Shown one piece after another: positions 1 to 6,605 of a DNA stretch of 10,181 nt; position 1 is the first letter of the stretch, and each line of letters starts with the position of its first letter. The translations under genes were made by a program, and so were the position numbers. The stretch comes from UBA9547 sp043769845 (GTDB taxonomy: Bacteria > Bacteroidota > Bacteroidia > Cytophagales > UBA9547), in assembly GCA_043769845.1 (NCBI GenBank), contig JAYVIX010000014.1:1-10181 (forward strand). Reading direction: 5' to 3'. The notes beneath the pieces are model-generated. The model was given only the letters and a program-made list of their open reading frames with translations. It was not told where the DNA came from and searched no databases.

Positions 1-564
1 CTGCTTTCAGGAAGAGGCGAAAAGGAGGCTCAGTTTTGTGAGCAAATCGTGATGAATACTGCTACGCATTGGGTAGTGGTAAGGGCAAGTTGGTTCCACC
101 AGAATTTCAGTGAAAGTGTCTTTTTAGATCCCATTTTGGCAGGTGCTGTAGCCCTACCAAGAGCCGAAGCACTTGAGCCATTTACAGATGCCGATGACAT
201 TGCCGATGTGGTAGTCGAAGCGCTTCTGGATGATAAGCATAATGGGAAAATCTATGAATTGACAGGGCCAAGATTGATGACTTTTCCGCAGGCAATTGCA
301 GAGATCTCGGCTGCTATTGGAAGCGAGATACACTTTCAGCCACTTACGTTGGATGAGAATGTCAATTTGTTGAAGTCCTTTCAATTGTCAGAGGGGTACA
401 TATGGCTAGTTAATTATCTTTTTACTGAAGTGCTAGATGGCAGAAACTCAAGTATCACGAATGATGTGGAAAAGGTGTTGGGTAGAAAAGCAAAAGATTT
501 TACGGCCTATGTGAAAGACACTGCTGCTACAGGAATATGGAGTACCGTTCAAGCAAACCATTAA
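1..564 (+). CDS. NmrA-like NAD(P)-binding oxidoreductase (5' truncated by window edge)
   Basis: The reading frame is open from base 1 (LLSGRGEKEAQFCEQIV...) and ends at TAA 562-564, so the GTG at 49 is internal and the true start lies outside the window. About 187 residues are visible. The visible part matches the C-terminal two thirds of NmrA-family atypical short-chain dehydrogenases: VVVRASWFHQNFSE (substrate-pocket region), then FTDADDIADVVVEALL and GKIYELTGPRLMTFPQAIAEIS, which are the usual family landmarks. The N-terminal Rossmann glycine motif would be upstream and is not seen. Family members bind NAD(P)(H) in the cytosol and act as reductases or redox sensors; the substrate cannot be read here. 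The next gene starts 4 nt after the stop, so the two are probably co-transcribed. Family assignment is confident, reaction unknown. Confidence 0.85.
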   Translation: MLSGRGEKEAQFCEQIVMNTATHWVVVRASWFHQNFSESVFLDPILAGAVALPRAEALEPFTDADDIADVVVEALLDDKHNGKIYELTGPRLMTFPQAIAEISAAIGSEIHFQPLTLDENVNLLKSFQLSEGYIWLVNYLFTEVLDGRNSSITNDVEKVLGRKAKDFTAYVKDTAATGIWSTVQANH

Positions 565-568
565 TCAA

Positions 569-970
569 ATGAATATGAAATCGATTTTAAAAGCCAGTTT
601 GATAGGAGTGCTTGTGTGGGCTTTGGTCTTTACAGCCTTTTCGATCCTAGCCTTTGTTCCTGTCGTCAAAGATTCATTAGACCTGCAAGCTTCCATTCTA
701 GCGGTGCTCATTGTTCCTTTTGCTACATTGGGTGCTACGTTGTACTACAAAAACGGAAACCACGACCATGGTCTAAAGGTAGGTCTCATAAGTGTAGTCA
801 TTGCCCTTTCTTTGGATGCGCTGATCACAGTACCATATATAGAAATCCCAAATGGAGGAAGTTATCAAAGCTTTTTCGGCTACCCCTTGCTTTATCTGCT
901 TGTCGCGGTGAATATATTGACGTTTTATTTGTACTGGCGATTGAAAGTCATGAATAAGCACGAACAATAG
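569..970 (+). CDS. DUF5367-type small integral membrane protein
   Basis: A 133-residue protein with four predicted membrane helices at about residues 6-30, 40-59, 68-91 and 101-124. The loop between helices 1 and 2 is short, and a charged YYKNGNHDHG loop precedes helix 3. The IPNGGSYQSFFGYPL stretch before helix 4 and the YLYWRLKV tail resemble the DUF5367 family as I remember it; no function is established for that family to my knowledge. Two ATGs are possible (569 and 575); the first gives MNMKSILK and lies 4 nt after the upstream stop, and either start changes the protein by only two residues. It is the last gene of the unit, closed by the hairpin terminator that begins 16 nt after the stop. 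It likely resides in the inner membrane; any link to the upstream oxidoreductase is inferred from operon position only. Confidence 0.75.
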   Translation: MNMKSILKASLIGVLVWALVFTAFSILAFVPVVKDSLDLQASILAVLIVPFATLGATLYYKNGNHDHGLKVGLISVVIALSLDALITVPYIEIPNGGSYQSFFGYPLLYLLVAVNILTFYLYWRLKVMNKHEQ

Positions 971-985
971 TTGGGTTTTTGCTTT

Positions 986-1028
986 GGCTAGTCGAGTTCA
1001 CTTAATGTGAACTCGACTAGCCTTATTT
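986..1028 (+). terminator. Rho-independent terminator
   Basis: A perfect 16-bp inverted repeat (arms 986-1001 and 1007-1022, GGCTAGTCGAGTTCAC and its complement) encloses a 5-nt loop TTAAT and is followed by TTATTT. It lies just after the DUF5367-type gene and closes that operon. The upstream side has no A-run, so it should act mainly on the plus strand. Confidence 0.8.
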
Positions 1029-1278
1029 AGAAACTGATTGGTGAATGAGAGAACAGCTTGAGTGAATAAGTTAACTCTTGAGTCACTGATTATTGCTCAT
1101 TGTTTACTTCTTTCTGTTTTCCGTTCTTTGTACTTCAAATCCTCGCCCATTGTCCGAAGTACTACTCCTCATACCGCCACTTACGCAACTCAACACGCCT
1201 TATCCAGCCACGGCCTATCTGTCGGGGTTTTTAAAGCAATAAAACATATCAAGCCGACAAGGCGATTTGGGTTTAGAC
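1029..1278. other. Intergenic region upstream of the radical SAM gene, no gene seen
   Basis: About 250 bases without a credible gene. An 87-codon frame starting with GTG at 1062 crosses it, but its composition looks like translated non-coding DNA and it overlaps the radical SAM start. I see no clear TTG / TAnnTTTG promoter and no cobalamin-riboswitch B12 box, although the downstream protein may bind cobalamin. The promoter for the radical SAM gene is presumably here but I cannot place it. Confidence 0.5.
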
Positions 1279-3333
1279 ATGGTGTTGGAAATATTCAGTC
1301 GCAAAGGGCTGATTGCTTTGTTTGATGAAATTGAAAAAGGGAATTTCAGGTTAGCACCTTCGCTTGCGTCCATTTTGCAAAATCGTAAAGCCTACGAGGA
1401 AACCGTAAATGCCGTCATTTCTTTTTTGCAGAACAAGAACTACACACTTGGTTATCGAATTTCAGCTCGACAATATCTTCCAGAAGGTTCTCGTTTCGAG
1501 CAAATAGAAGATTTAGAATGGTTCTTCGGCAACAACGGAGTACAAGACAAGGCACGCTACTTGTGCACGATGTACTTGGAAGACTTGTCTGATCTGATTG
1601 TCGCCACCGTTGGGCCACATTTCGGATTCTCAAAATATGCCGAACGAATTGCTAGAACTGCTGTTTCGTTTGATCCTATAAAGGAAGCCTTGGACTCTCC
1701 TGATAATTATTTAGATACCATTTTGCTTGAAATGGCGATAGACTATTTCAAGGATTCAGTGCCATTGATGGTTTGTCTCACCGTTCCTTTTCCAGGCAAT
1801 CTGTACGGAGCATTAAAAGTAGGAGCTTGGGTGAAGAAGAATTATCCTGTTACAAAAGTCGTGCTAGGTGGTGGCTATGCCAATACCGAATTGCGCACAT
1901 TGGAAGAACCAAATGTCTTTGATTATGTAGATTATATCACGCTAGACGATGGCGAAGGGCCTATTCTGGCTCTGTACAATCATTTGACCAATCCCGAAAA
2001 ACATCCGCAACTGAAACGGACGTTTGTACGGGAGAATGGAAAAGTGGTGTTCAAGAATACCTTAATTGGTGGTGACTTTACGCATTCCAAACTTCCTGCC
2101 CCCGATTACAATGGTTTGCGAGTGAAGGATTATCTGTCGGTGATCGACATGCCCAACCCGATGCACCGCCTTTGGAGCGATGGGCGTTGGAACAAGCTAA
2201 CTATTGCGCATGGTTGCTACTGGAAGAAATGTAGTTTCTGTGACATTTCGCTCGATTATATCAGTCGTTTCGATCAAGCTCCAGCCAAGCATTTGGTGGA
2301 CAAGATGGAAGAAATCATTGCCCAAACGGGAGAAACAGGTTTCCATTTTGTAGACGAAGCCGCCCCGCCATTGGCCATGCGAGATTTGGCATTGGAAATA
2401 TTGGGCAGAGGTTTGCAATTGAGCTGGTGGACGAATATCCGTTTCGAGAAGACATTCTCAGAAGATCTGTGTCAACTCTTAGCCGCATCTGGTTGCATTG
2501 CCGTCACGGGTGGACTGGAAGTGGCGAGCGATCGGCTTCTTGAGAAAATGGAAAAGGGTGTGACGATAGAACAGGTTGCCCGGGTGTGCAAAGGATTCCG
2601 CGATGCGGGTATCTTGGTACATGCCTATCTGATGTACGGTTTTCCTACCGAAACAGAACAAGAGACAATTGATTCACTCGAAATAGTGCGTCAATTGTTT
2701 GAGAATGGATTATTGCAATCCGCTTTTTGGCATCAGTTTGCGATGACAGTGCACAGCCCCGTTGGTATCAATCCTGAAAAATACCAAGTGCAACGTGTCG
2801 GGCCAGAGTTCAAAGGCTTTGCCAATAACGACCTGTACCACGAAGACCCCACAGGTGCGGATCATGAACTATTCTCAGAGGGGCTGAAAAAGGCTTTGTA
2901 CAACTACATGCACGGTTCTGGAATGGACGTTCCGCTGAAAGAGTTTTTTGAGTTTAAAATTCCTCGTACGCAAGTACCGCCTCTACTACTTGCCAATTAC
3001 CTCAAAAAATCTCCGTCAGATCAACCCAACACGCTTGGCTATCGACTCATGTGGCATCAGGTGAGCACCAAAATGGGTAAGAAAACAGGAAAGGGTAGGG
3101 AAGTGATGTTCTCTAGTTCCAGAGGAATGGTAAAACTAGAATTGCCTGAGTCGGTTGCTCAATTTTTTATAGAAGAAGCACATAAATTAGAAGCCGTATC
3201 GACTCAAGTTGTCTGGCTTGATAAGACGATCGAAGTATTTGCTACTGCTTTGTCTTTACCTGCCGAACAGGTTGTGAAACTTGAATGGTGGAAGAGGTTG
3301 CGGAAAGAGTTTTTGTGGGTGGTGAAAGGGTAA
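1279..3333 (+). CDS. B12-binding-like radical SAM protein
   Basis: A 684-residue protein, counted from ATG 1279; a TTG at 1267 in the same frame is possible but less likely. Around residues 150-250 is a region resembling the cobalamin-binding fold (LMVCLTVPFPGNLYGALKVG, then VVLGGGYANTELR and YVDYITLDDGEGP). The radical SAM core follows from about residue 305, with cluster cysteines C313, C318 and C321 in HGCYWKKCSFC, i.e. CX4CX2C. GGLEVASDRLLEKMEKGVT and LMYGFPTETEQETIDSL are typical later core motifs contacting SAM. The C-terminal ~170 residues match no domain I can name. Proteins of this design bind a 4Fe-4S cluster, cleave S-adenosylmethionine and often methylate or rearrange unactivated carbons; the substrate is unknown. 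The gene stands alone. A second, decayed copy of its last 33 codons lies at 4093-4202. Confidence 0.85.
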   Translation: MVLEIFSRKGLIALFDEIEKGNFRLAPSLASILQNRKAYEETVNAVISFLQNKNYTLGYRISARQYLPEGSRFEQIEDLEWFFGNNGVQDKARYLCTMYLEDLSDLIVATVGPHFGFSKYAERIARTAVSFDPIKEALDSPDNYLDTILLEMAIDYFKDSVPLMVCLTVPFPGNLYGALKVGAWVKKNYPVTKVVLGGGYANTELRTLEEPNVFDYVDYITLDDGEGPILALYNHLTNPEKHPQLKRTFVRENGKVVFKNTLIGGDFTHSKLPAPDYNGLRVKDYLSVIDMPNPMHRLWSDGRWNKLTIAHGCYWKKCSFCDISLDYISRFDQAPAKHLVDKMEEIIAQTGETGFHFVDEAAPPLAMRDLALEILGRGLQLSWWTNIRFEKTFSEDLCQLLAASGCIAVTGGLEVASDRLLEKMEKGVTIEQVARVCKGFRDAGILVHAYLMYGFPTETEQETIDSLEIVRQLFENGLLQSAFWHQFAMTVHSPVGINPEKYQVQRVGPEFKGFANNDLYHEDPTGADHELFSEGLKKALYNYMHGSGMDVPLKEFFEFKIPRTQVPPLLLANYLKKSPSDQPNTLGYRLMWHQVSTKMGKKTGKGREVMFSSSRGMVKLELPESVAQFFIEEAHKLEAVSTQVVWLDKTIEVFATALSLPAEQVVKLEWWKRLRKEFLWVVKG

Positions 3334-3368
3334 TGGTTTGGGCATAAGGTCTGTTGCAGACCATACCT

Positions 3369-3464
3369 TGGAAGGGCAGTTTTGATGCAGGTTAGTAGCC
3401 CCGCGATGCCTAAGGCGAGCACTCCAATAAAAATTCCTAGGCCTTTAAAAATCTTCTTATTCAT
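3369..3464 (-). pseudogene. 5' remnant of a cytochrome c-like membrane-anchored protein gene
   Basis: On the minus strand, ATG 3464 opens 32 codons: MNKKIFKGLG, a hydrophobic helix of about 17 residues, then CIKTALP. As I recall them, Bacteroidota cytochrome c family proteins start this way, with a basic N-terminus, a signal anchor and then 'VKTALPNVGPAP' before the haem region. Here, after Pro32, the frame runs into RYGLQQTLC and then into the antisense of the radical SAM 3' end. No CXXCH haem motif appears in the frame. I read this as the stub of a gene whose remainder was deleted; the junction lies near a GGTCTG-TTG-CAGACC hairpin at 3348-3362. Alternatively it is a short orphan ORF that merely resembles a signal anchor. 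Confidence 0.5.
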
Positions 3465-3582
3465 AAAATTGTAGAGCTTATTTACGGGTATAATATTATG
3501 AATTGAAAAAAAACATACAAATTTTAAACACAAGTAGGGATTAGTGGTTGAAATTATTTAGAAATAGAAAAATAAATCCGAG

Positions 3583-3611
3583 TTGGTGTATTAAACCTTC
3601 TCGTATTTTCG
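3583..3611 (+). promoter_or_regulatory. Bacteroidota-type promoter for the Spy-like gene
   Basis: TTG at 3583-3585 and TATTTTCG at 3604-3611 are separated by 18 nt, close to the Bacteroidota sigma-A pattern TTG-N17-20-TAnnTTTG, with one mismatch in the downstream box. It would start transcription near 3618, leaving a leader of about 23 nt. The bases before the ATG are A-rich with no Shine-Dalgarno, usual for the phylum. Confidence 0.5.
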
Positions 3612-3640
3612 GTATCAAAAGAAATAAAAAACCATAATTT

Positions 3641-4024
3641 ATGAAAAAGCTTATTTTAATTGGAAGTTCAGTATTAATGTTGTCAATCGCTTCTTTAGCT
3701 CAAACAGGAACTCCAACTCCTAAAAGTGCACAAGAAAGAACAGCAAGTGCCACAGAGAGATGGACAAAAGAGCTTGGGCTAAGTCCAGAACAAGTAGAAA
3801 AAGTAAAAGTTATTTTGATGGAAAAAAATGAAACTGTAGATGCAGTTAAAGCTAAAAAAGTATCAGGTGTAGACAAAAAAGAGTATAAAGGCGATCGTAA
3901 AGAAGCGATGGATAAGCGTGATGAGCAAATGAAAGCAGTATTGACTCCAGAACAGTATACTAAATACATATCTCTCAGAGAGCAAGTGAAAGCCAAAAGA
4001 GTTGAGAAAAAATCGATGAAATAA
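3641..4024 (+). CDS. Small secreted Spy/LTXXQ-like periplasmic protein
   Basis: A 127-residue protein with a clear Sec signal peptide, MKKLILIGSSVLMLSIASLA, cleaved about before Q21. The mature part is short, helical and very rich in Lys and Glu. It has two motifs of the LTXXQ type, LGLSPEQVEKV near residue 46 and LTPEQYTKYISLREQ near residue 101, spaced as in Spy/CpxP-like helical periplasmic proteins. Those proteins form curved dimers that chaperone or sense misfolded envelope proteins; a chaperone role here is inference. It has its own promoter and terminator, so it is a single-gene unit. It lies between the intact radical SAM gene and the decayed copy of that gene's 3' end. Confidence 0.75.
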   Translation: MKKLILIGSSVLMLSIASLAQTGTPTPKSAQERTASATERWTKELGLSPEQVEKVKVILMEKNETVDAVKAKKVSGVDKKEYKGDRKEAMDKRDEQMKAVLTPEQYTKYISLREQVKAKRVEKKSMK

Positions 4025-4044
4025 GCTTTTGCTAATTTGACTTC

Positions 4045-4081
4045 AAAAGGGAGGGAATCTAAAGGGTTTTCTCCTTTTTTT
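4045..4081 (+). terminator. Rho-independent terminator of the Spy-like gene
   Basis: AAAAGGGAG at 4045-4053 pairs with CTCCTTTTT at 4071-4079 (nine pairs, one of them G-U) across a 17-nt loop, and the descending arm runs into a seven-T tract. It begins 21 nt after the stop codon. Confidence 0.6.
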
Positions 4082-4092
4082 ATGCTTTGTAG

Positions 4093-4202
4093 AATAAGAC
4101 GATTGAGGTATTTACTGCTACGTTGTCTTTACCTGCAGATCAGGTTATGAAATTTGACTGGTGGAAAAGGTTGAGGAAAGAGTTTTTGTGGTGAAGGGGT
4201 AG
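4093..4202 (+). pseudogene. Decayed second copy of the radical SAM gene 3' end
   Basis: Translating from 4093 gives NKTIEVFTATLSLPADQVMK followed by FDWWKRLRKEFLW and a stop. This parallels the intact gene from 3220 (DKTIEVFATALSLPAEQVVK, then LEWWKRLRKEFLW). Over the 33 aligned codons I count 14 nucleotide differences in 99 (about 86% identity). The intact gene then reads GTGGGTGGTGAAAGGGTAA; the copy reads GTGGTGAAGGGGTAG, missing one GTGG of a tandem GTGG pair, so its frame ends early at TGA 4192-4194. Nothing similar continues upstream of 4093 or downstream of about 4202. There is no start codon or promoter, so it is a relic of a former paralogue or duplication. Confidence 0.85.
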
Positions 4203-4248
4203 AATGCAAACAACCAATAATTAACCAACTCGACCTAAACGCAAAGAA

Positions 4249-4370
4249 CCTCCCCCGATTGAGACTTTCGTCTCAATCGCCTCCTCCAAAGGGGGACTTT
4301 TGACCTTGCGGATGTTTTAAAGTTCCCCCTCTTGAGGGGACGATCAAAGTGAAGCTTTGATCAGGGGAGG
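4249..4370 (+). repeat. DUF559-associated multi-hairpin repeat, copy A (solo)
   Basis: A 122-bp unit with ends CCTCCCCCGAT and ATCAGGGGAGG, an imperfect terminal inverted repeat. Inside are four successive inverted repeats: GATTGAGAC/GTCTCAATC at 4257-4278; a C-rich/G-rich pair around 4280-4295; TCCCCCTC/GAGGGGA around 4324-4340; and GATCAAAG/CTTTGATC at 4342-4362. It is about 93% identical to copy B at 6085-6204 (6 substitutions and 2 single-base indels by eye) and in the same orientation. No ORF is attached. It sits in the scarred region after the radical SAM relic. Confidence 0.9.
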
Positions 4371-4385
4371 CGTCTACCAAAAGCA

Positions 4386-4417
4386 AAAAAGCCTTTGGCG
4401 AATACCAAAGGCTTTTT
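4386..4417. terminator. Bidirectional rho-independent terminator
   Basis: AAAAAGCCTTTGG (4386-4398) and its exact complement (4405-4417) form a 13-bp stem with a 6-nt loop. The A-run on one side and T-run on the other let it work on both strands. Its main client is the minus-strand FISUMP lipoprotein gene ending at 4490; on the plus strand it would stop readthrough from the Spy-like gene side. Confidence 0.8.
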
Positions 4418-4424
4418 GTTGGTT

Positions 4425-4481
4425 GTCTAAACCATGATTCTCATGATTTCAAATAATCATCCTATAAATCCTGATTCAGAC
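4425..4481. repeat. 57-bp imperfect palindrome
   Basis: Both strands start with GTCT[A/G]AA..CA[T/G]GATT and reach ATGATT after 18-25 nt, giving a long imperfect dyad centred near 4453. It lies between the stop codon of the FISUMP gene and its terminator. It resembles dispersed intergenic repeats I remember from Bacteroidota genomes, but only one copy is present here, so repeat status is inferred. Confidence 0.45.
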
Positions 4482-4489
4482 AGAATAAA

Positions 4490-5908
4490 TTAATCCTTGA
4501 GACAACGCACCGACATCCCAATTTCTTGTACATTGTAGCCACGTTGAACATCGCCCATGAAGCCGTACAGAGCCCGTACCCAAGCAACACCACCACTGCC
4601 CGAAGCACTCCAAAAGCGACCGTAATTTCCAATGAATTCGAAACCCCCATTGTTGTTAAAATAGCCACCTGGAAGAGCGGTAAAATTTACCTCATTTGTT
4701 CCGTTTCCATTTTGCCATCCATATGTACTTTGTAGCTTCACCCCTGCACCAGCCTCACCTCCTAAATAATCCGTCAAAGTAGTCCATTCAGCATCGGTAG
4801 GTACATGCCAGCCAGTTGGGCATAGTTTTTTAGTGTCTACAACATAATGATTGTACAAAGCTCCGTTTTTGTTTGCAGTGTGGGTGGCTTTGTCGTTATT
4901 ATACCAAGCCATCATAGGCAATTGGGTTTTGTTGGCATAGTTTCCTGCCCAAACTGCATTGTCAGTCACCAACGGTATAGCAGTGCCATCGTTGTATTTT
5001 TCTACACGTAGGTTTTCGCCCATCCATACTTGCGTGCCAATGGTCACGATAGGATAAGTATTGCCATCTATATCAGTGACAGTAACAGCCGCTTCTTCCA
5101 ACACCACATTTATCGGGTCTTTCAAAGCCACTTTCAAGGCATCGTAAGTATAAGTGTTGGTGTAGGTTTTGTAACCTGTTTGGGCTACTTCTAGAGTGTA
5201 AGTGCCTGCTTTTTCGTCTAAAATAGAAATGGCTTCGATATTGGCAGGCACAGTTCCTTTGAACATTTGGGTAGTGCCATTTTTCACCGTTACTTCCGAG
5301 GCTATCAAATCAAAACTAGCAGTGGTGGTATTGAAGGCAAACACCGCAATGTTGAAATCGAGCGTTTCTACCACAGTAAAATTGAAACTGAGATATCCAA
5401 AATCGCCCGCTTTTTTGTTGGCTACATTTACTACTTGTGGGATCATGTTTGTCAGTTTGTCTTTGGCCACTGTGAACGATTGTGGCAAAGCTGTTTGCAC
5501 CAAATAAGCCAAGGCCGAACCTGCAGTAGGTGTGGCATATTGCACGGCACTTTGTGCATCTAGTACTAAAAATTCTTTCAGTACATAGTTTCCATTGCCC
5601 AGTACCAAAGGCTTACTAATGTACGAGCCATTGAACAATATCAGGTCGATTGTTACTTTATTGGCGACCACCACTCCTTTATCGTCTTCGATCGTCACCA
5701 TTATTTGTTTCAGATCGACCGCTTCCAAACGTGGGTTGGCACCAGCAGTATTGGTGTTGACTATTTCGAAGCTGAATTTCACTTCGCCATTGTTCACTTG
5801 GGCGGATGGTGATGGGGTAGAGTTGGTTGGTTGTGAGACATCCACCTCGCGCTTGCGACATGAAGCCAATGCCGCCACAAAGGCAAAAAGACAGATCAGT
5901 TTTTTCAT
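4490..5908 (-). CDS. FISUMP-domain lipoprotein
   Basis: A 472-residue protein from ATG 5908; an upstream in-frame start at 5935 would place nine residues before the signal peptide and is rejected. MKKLICLFAFVAALASC is a lipoprotein signal with lipobox LASC, so C17 is the lipidated residue; a T/S/P-rich linker follows. Residues about 35-275 are beta-rich and end in a PEGA-like repeat (GTYTLEVAQTGYKTYTNTY). Residues 277-472 are a FISUMP domain (Fibrobacter succinogenes major paralogous domain): DIDGNTYPIVTIGTQVWMGENL, LCPTGWHVPTDAEWTTL, FTALPGGY and the terminal GMSVRCLKD. The protein should be anchored in the outer membrane or at the surface; its ligand is unknown. TATTTTTG at 5940-5933 (minus) fits a -7 box but I find no matching TTG, so the promoter is unplaced. 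The gene is a single unit with a terminator at 4386-4417. Confidence 0.88.
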   Translation of the reverse strand: MKKLICLFAFVAALASCRKREVDVSQPTNSTPSPSAQVNNGEVKFSFEIVNTNTAGANPRLEAVDLKQIMVTIEDDKGVVVANKVTIDLILFNGSYISKPLVLGNGNYVLKEFLVLDAQSAVQYATPTAGSALAYLVQTALPQSFTVAKDKLTNMIPQVVNVANKKAGDFGYLSFNFTVVETLDFNIAVFAFNTTTASFDLIASEVTVKNGTTQMFKGTVPANIEAISILDEKAGTYTLEVAQTGYKTYTNTYTYDALKVALKDPINVVLEEAAVTVTDIDGNTYPIVTIGTQVWMGENLRVEKYNDGTAIPLVTDNAVWAGNYANKTQLPMMAWYNNDKATHTANKNGALYNHYVVDTKKLCPTGWHVPTDAEWTTLTDYLGGEAGAGVKLQSTYGWQNGNGTNEVNFTALPGGYFNNNGGFEFIGNYGRFWSASGSGGVAWVRALYGFMGDVQRGYNVQEIGMSVRCLKD

Positions 5909-6084
5909 CGGTTTAAAATGGTTGGTAAAGCACAAAAATAAAATGAAAAAAGTAGAAAATATACTCTTAGTAGTGGCTAGTATGAGAATTTATATTCAAA
6001 AATGCGTCCATTTGAAAAAATGGGGCTTTTGGAATTGAAAGTTCTTGTTTTTAGGCAAAAGATTGTTTGAAAAATGTTATTTCG

Positions 6085-6204
6085 CCTCCCCCGATTGAGA
6101 CTTCGTCTCAATCGCCCCCTCCAAAGGGGGACTTTTGGCCTTGCGGATGTTTTTAAGTTCCCCTCTCGAGGGGACGATCAAAGCGAAGCTTTGCTCAGGG
6201 GAGG
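6085..6204 (+). repeat. DUF559-associated multi-hairpin repeat, copy B
   Basis: A 120-bp unit, about 93% identical to copy A. With the flanking bases its ends are CGCCTCCCC and GGGGAGGCG, a perfect 9-bp terminal inverted repeat. It carries the same four hairpins: 6092-6112 (GATTGAGAC/GTCTCAATC, 3-nt loop), 6115-6130 (CCCCCT/AGGGGG), about 6159-6174 (TCCCCTC/GAGGGGA) and 6177-6196 (GATCAAAGC/GCTTTGCTC, one mismatch). Its right end overlaps the last codons and the stop of the DUF559 gene. It forms the left, inverted partner of copy C. Confidence 0.9.
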
Positions 6205-6596
6205 CGTTCTGGCAAGCGATCTTTGGCATGTGTCAAGATCCAATCTTGGATGCGTTTCTTTACTTCGTCCAGATTTTTCATTACCTCATCGTCCCAAAAT
6301 CGGAGTACAGTGTAGCCTTGGGTTTTGAGCCAAGCTGTTTTTTCTTGGTCGAGTAGTTGAGTTTCAGGATCGAAATGTGTGGCTCCGTCTGTTTCTATCA
6401 ACAGTTTCAGTTCTTTGCAATAGAAATCAGCAATATAATGTCCGATGGCTCGTTGCCGGTTGAACTCGAAACCTAACATTTGTCTTTTCCTGAAAAGTTC
6501 GCACCAAAGCCGTACCTCCGCCTTGGTACTTCCATTTCGGTGTGCACGCGCAAATGTTTTAAGACGAGCGTTGTAGTCGTGGTTTGGTTGGTTCAT
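6195..6596 (-). CDS. DUF559 endonuclease-like protein (Vsr-like PD-(D/E)XK fold)
   Basis: A 133-residue protein. The start is ATG 6596; the frame stays open to a TTG at 6644, but that extension would translate the neighbouring repeat. Family landmarks are all present: STKAEVRLWCELFRKRQM (E27), GFEFNRQRAIGHYIADFYC (D57), LKLLIETDGATHF (E68, D70, H74), the QEKTAWLKTQGYTVLRFWDD segment, and a final helix. D57 and E68 are the likely metal-binding acidic residues of a very-short-patch-repair-like nuclease; family length is usual. GGGGAGG of copy C ends 9 nt before the ATG and can serve as a Shine-Dalgarno, rare in this phylum. The last codons CGC CTC CCC TGA (RLP and stop) are made of copy B's terminal sequence. 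No methylase or other restriction-modification partner is adjacent. Activity as a nuclease is inferred from the family. Confidence 0.88.
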   Translation of the reverse strand: MNQPNHDYNARLKTFARAHRNGSTKAEVRLWCELFRKRQMLGFEFNRQRAIGHYIADFYCKELKLLIETDGATHFDPETQLLDQEKTAWLKTQGYTVLRFWDDEVMKNLDEVKKRIQDWILTHAKDRLPERLP

Positions 6597-6605
6597 GGTT
6601 GGTTG

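Noticed and set aside
49..51. GTG at 49 as the start of the first gene
   Set aside because: The frame stays open to base 1 and the upstream residues (LLSGRGEKEAQFCEQIV) fit the NmrA-like family, so the gene begins before the window.
1029..1278. Cobalamin riboswitch upstream of the B12-binding-like radical SAM gene
   Set aside because: A CAGCCACGG stretch is loosely reminiscent of a B12 box, but the conserved GCCACTG and surrounding stems are not visible.
1062..1325. 87-codon plus-strand ORF before the radical SAM gene
   Set aside because: GTG start, no protein-like pattern, and it overlaps the start of a well-supported gene in another frame.
3204..3533. Whole 109-codon minus-strand ORF as a real gene
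   Set aside because: Only the part from Met at 3464 to Pro at 3369 looks like protein; the rest is AT-rich leader and antisense of the radical SAM gene.
5202..5563. Plus-strand ORFs opposite the FISUMP gene
   Set aside because: They are antisense shadows of a coding frame with strong domain support.
5909..5935. Upstream start for the FISUMP lipoprotein
   Set aside because: It would add MCFTNHFKP before a complete lipoprotein signal; ATG 5908 gives the normal MKKLI start.
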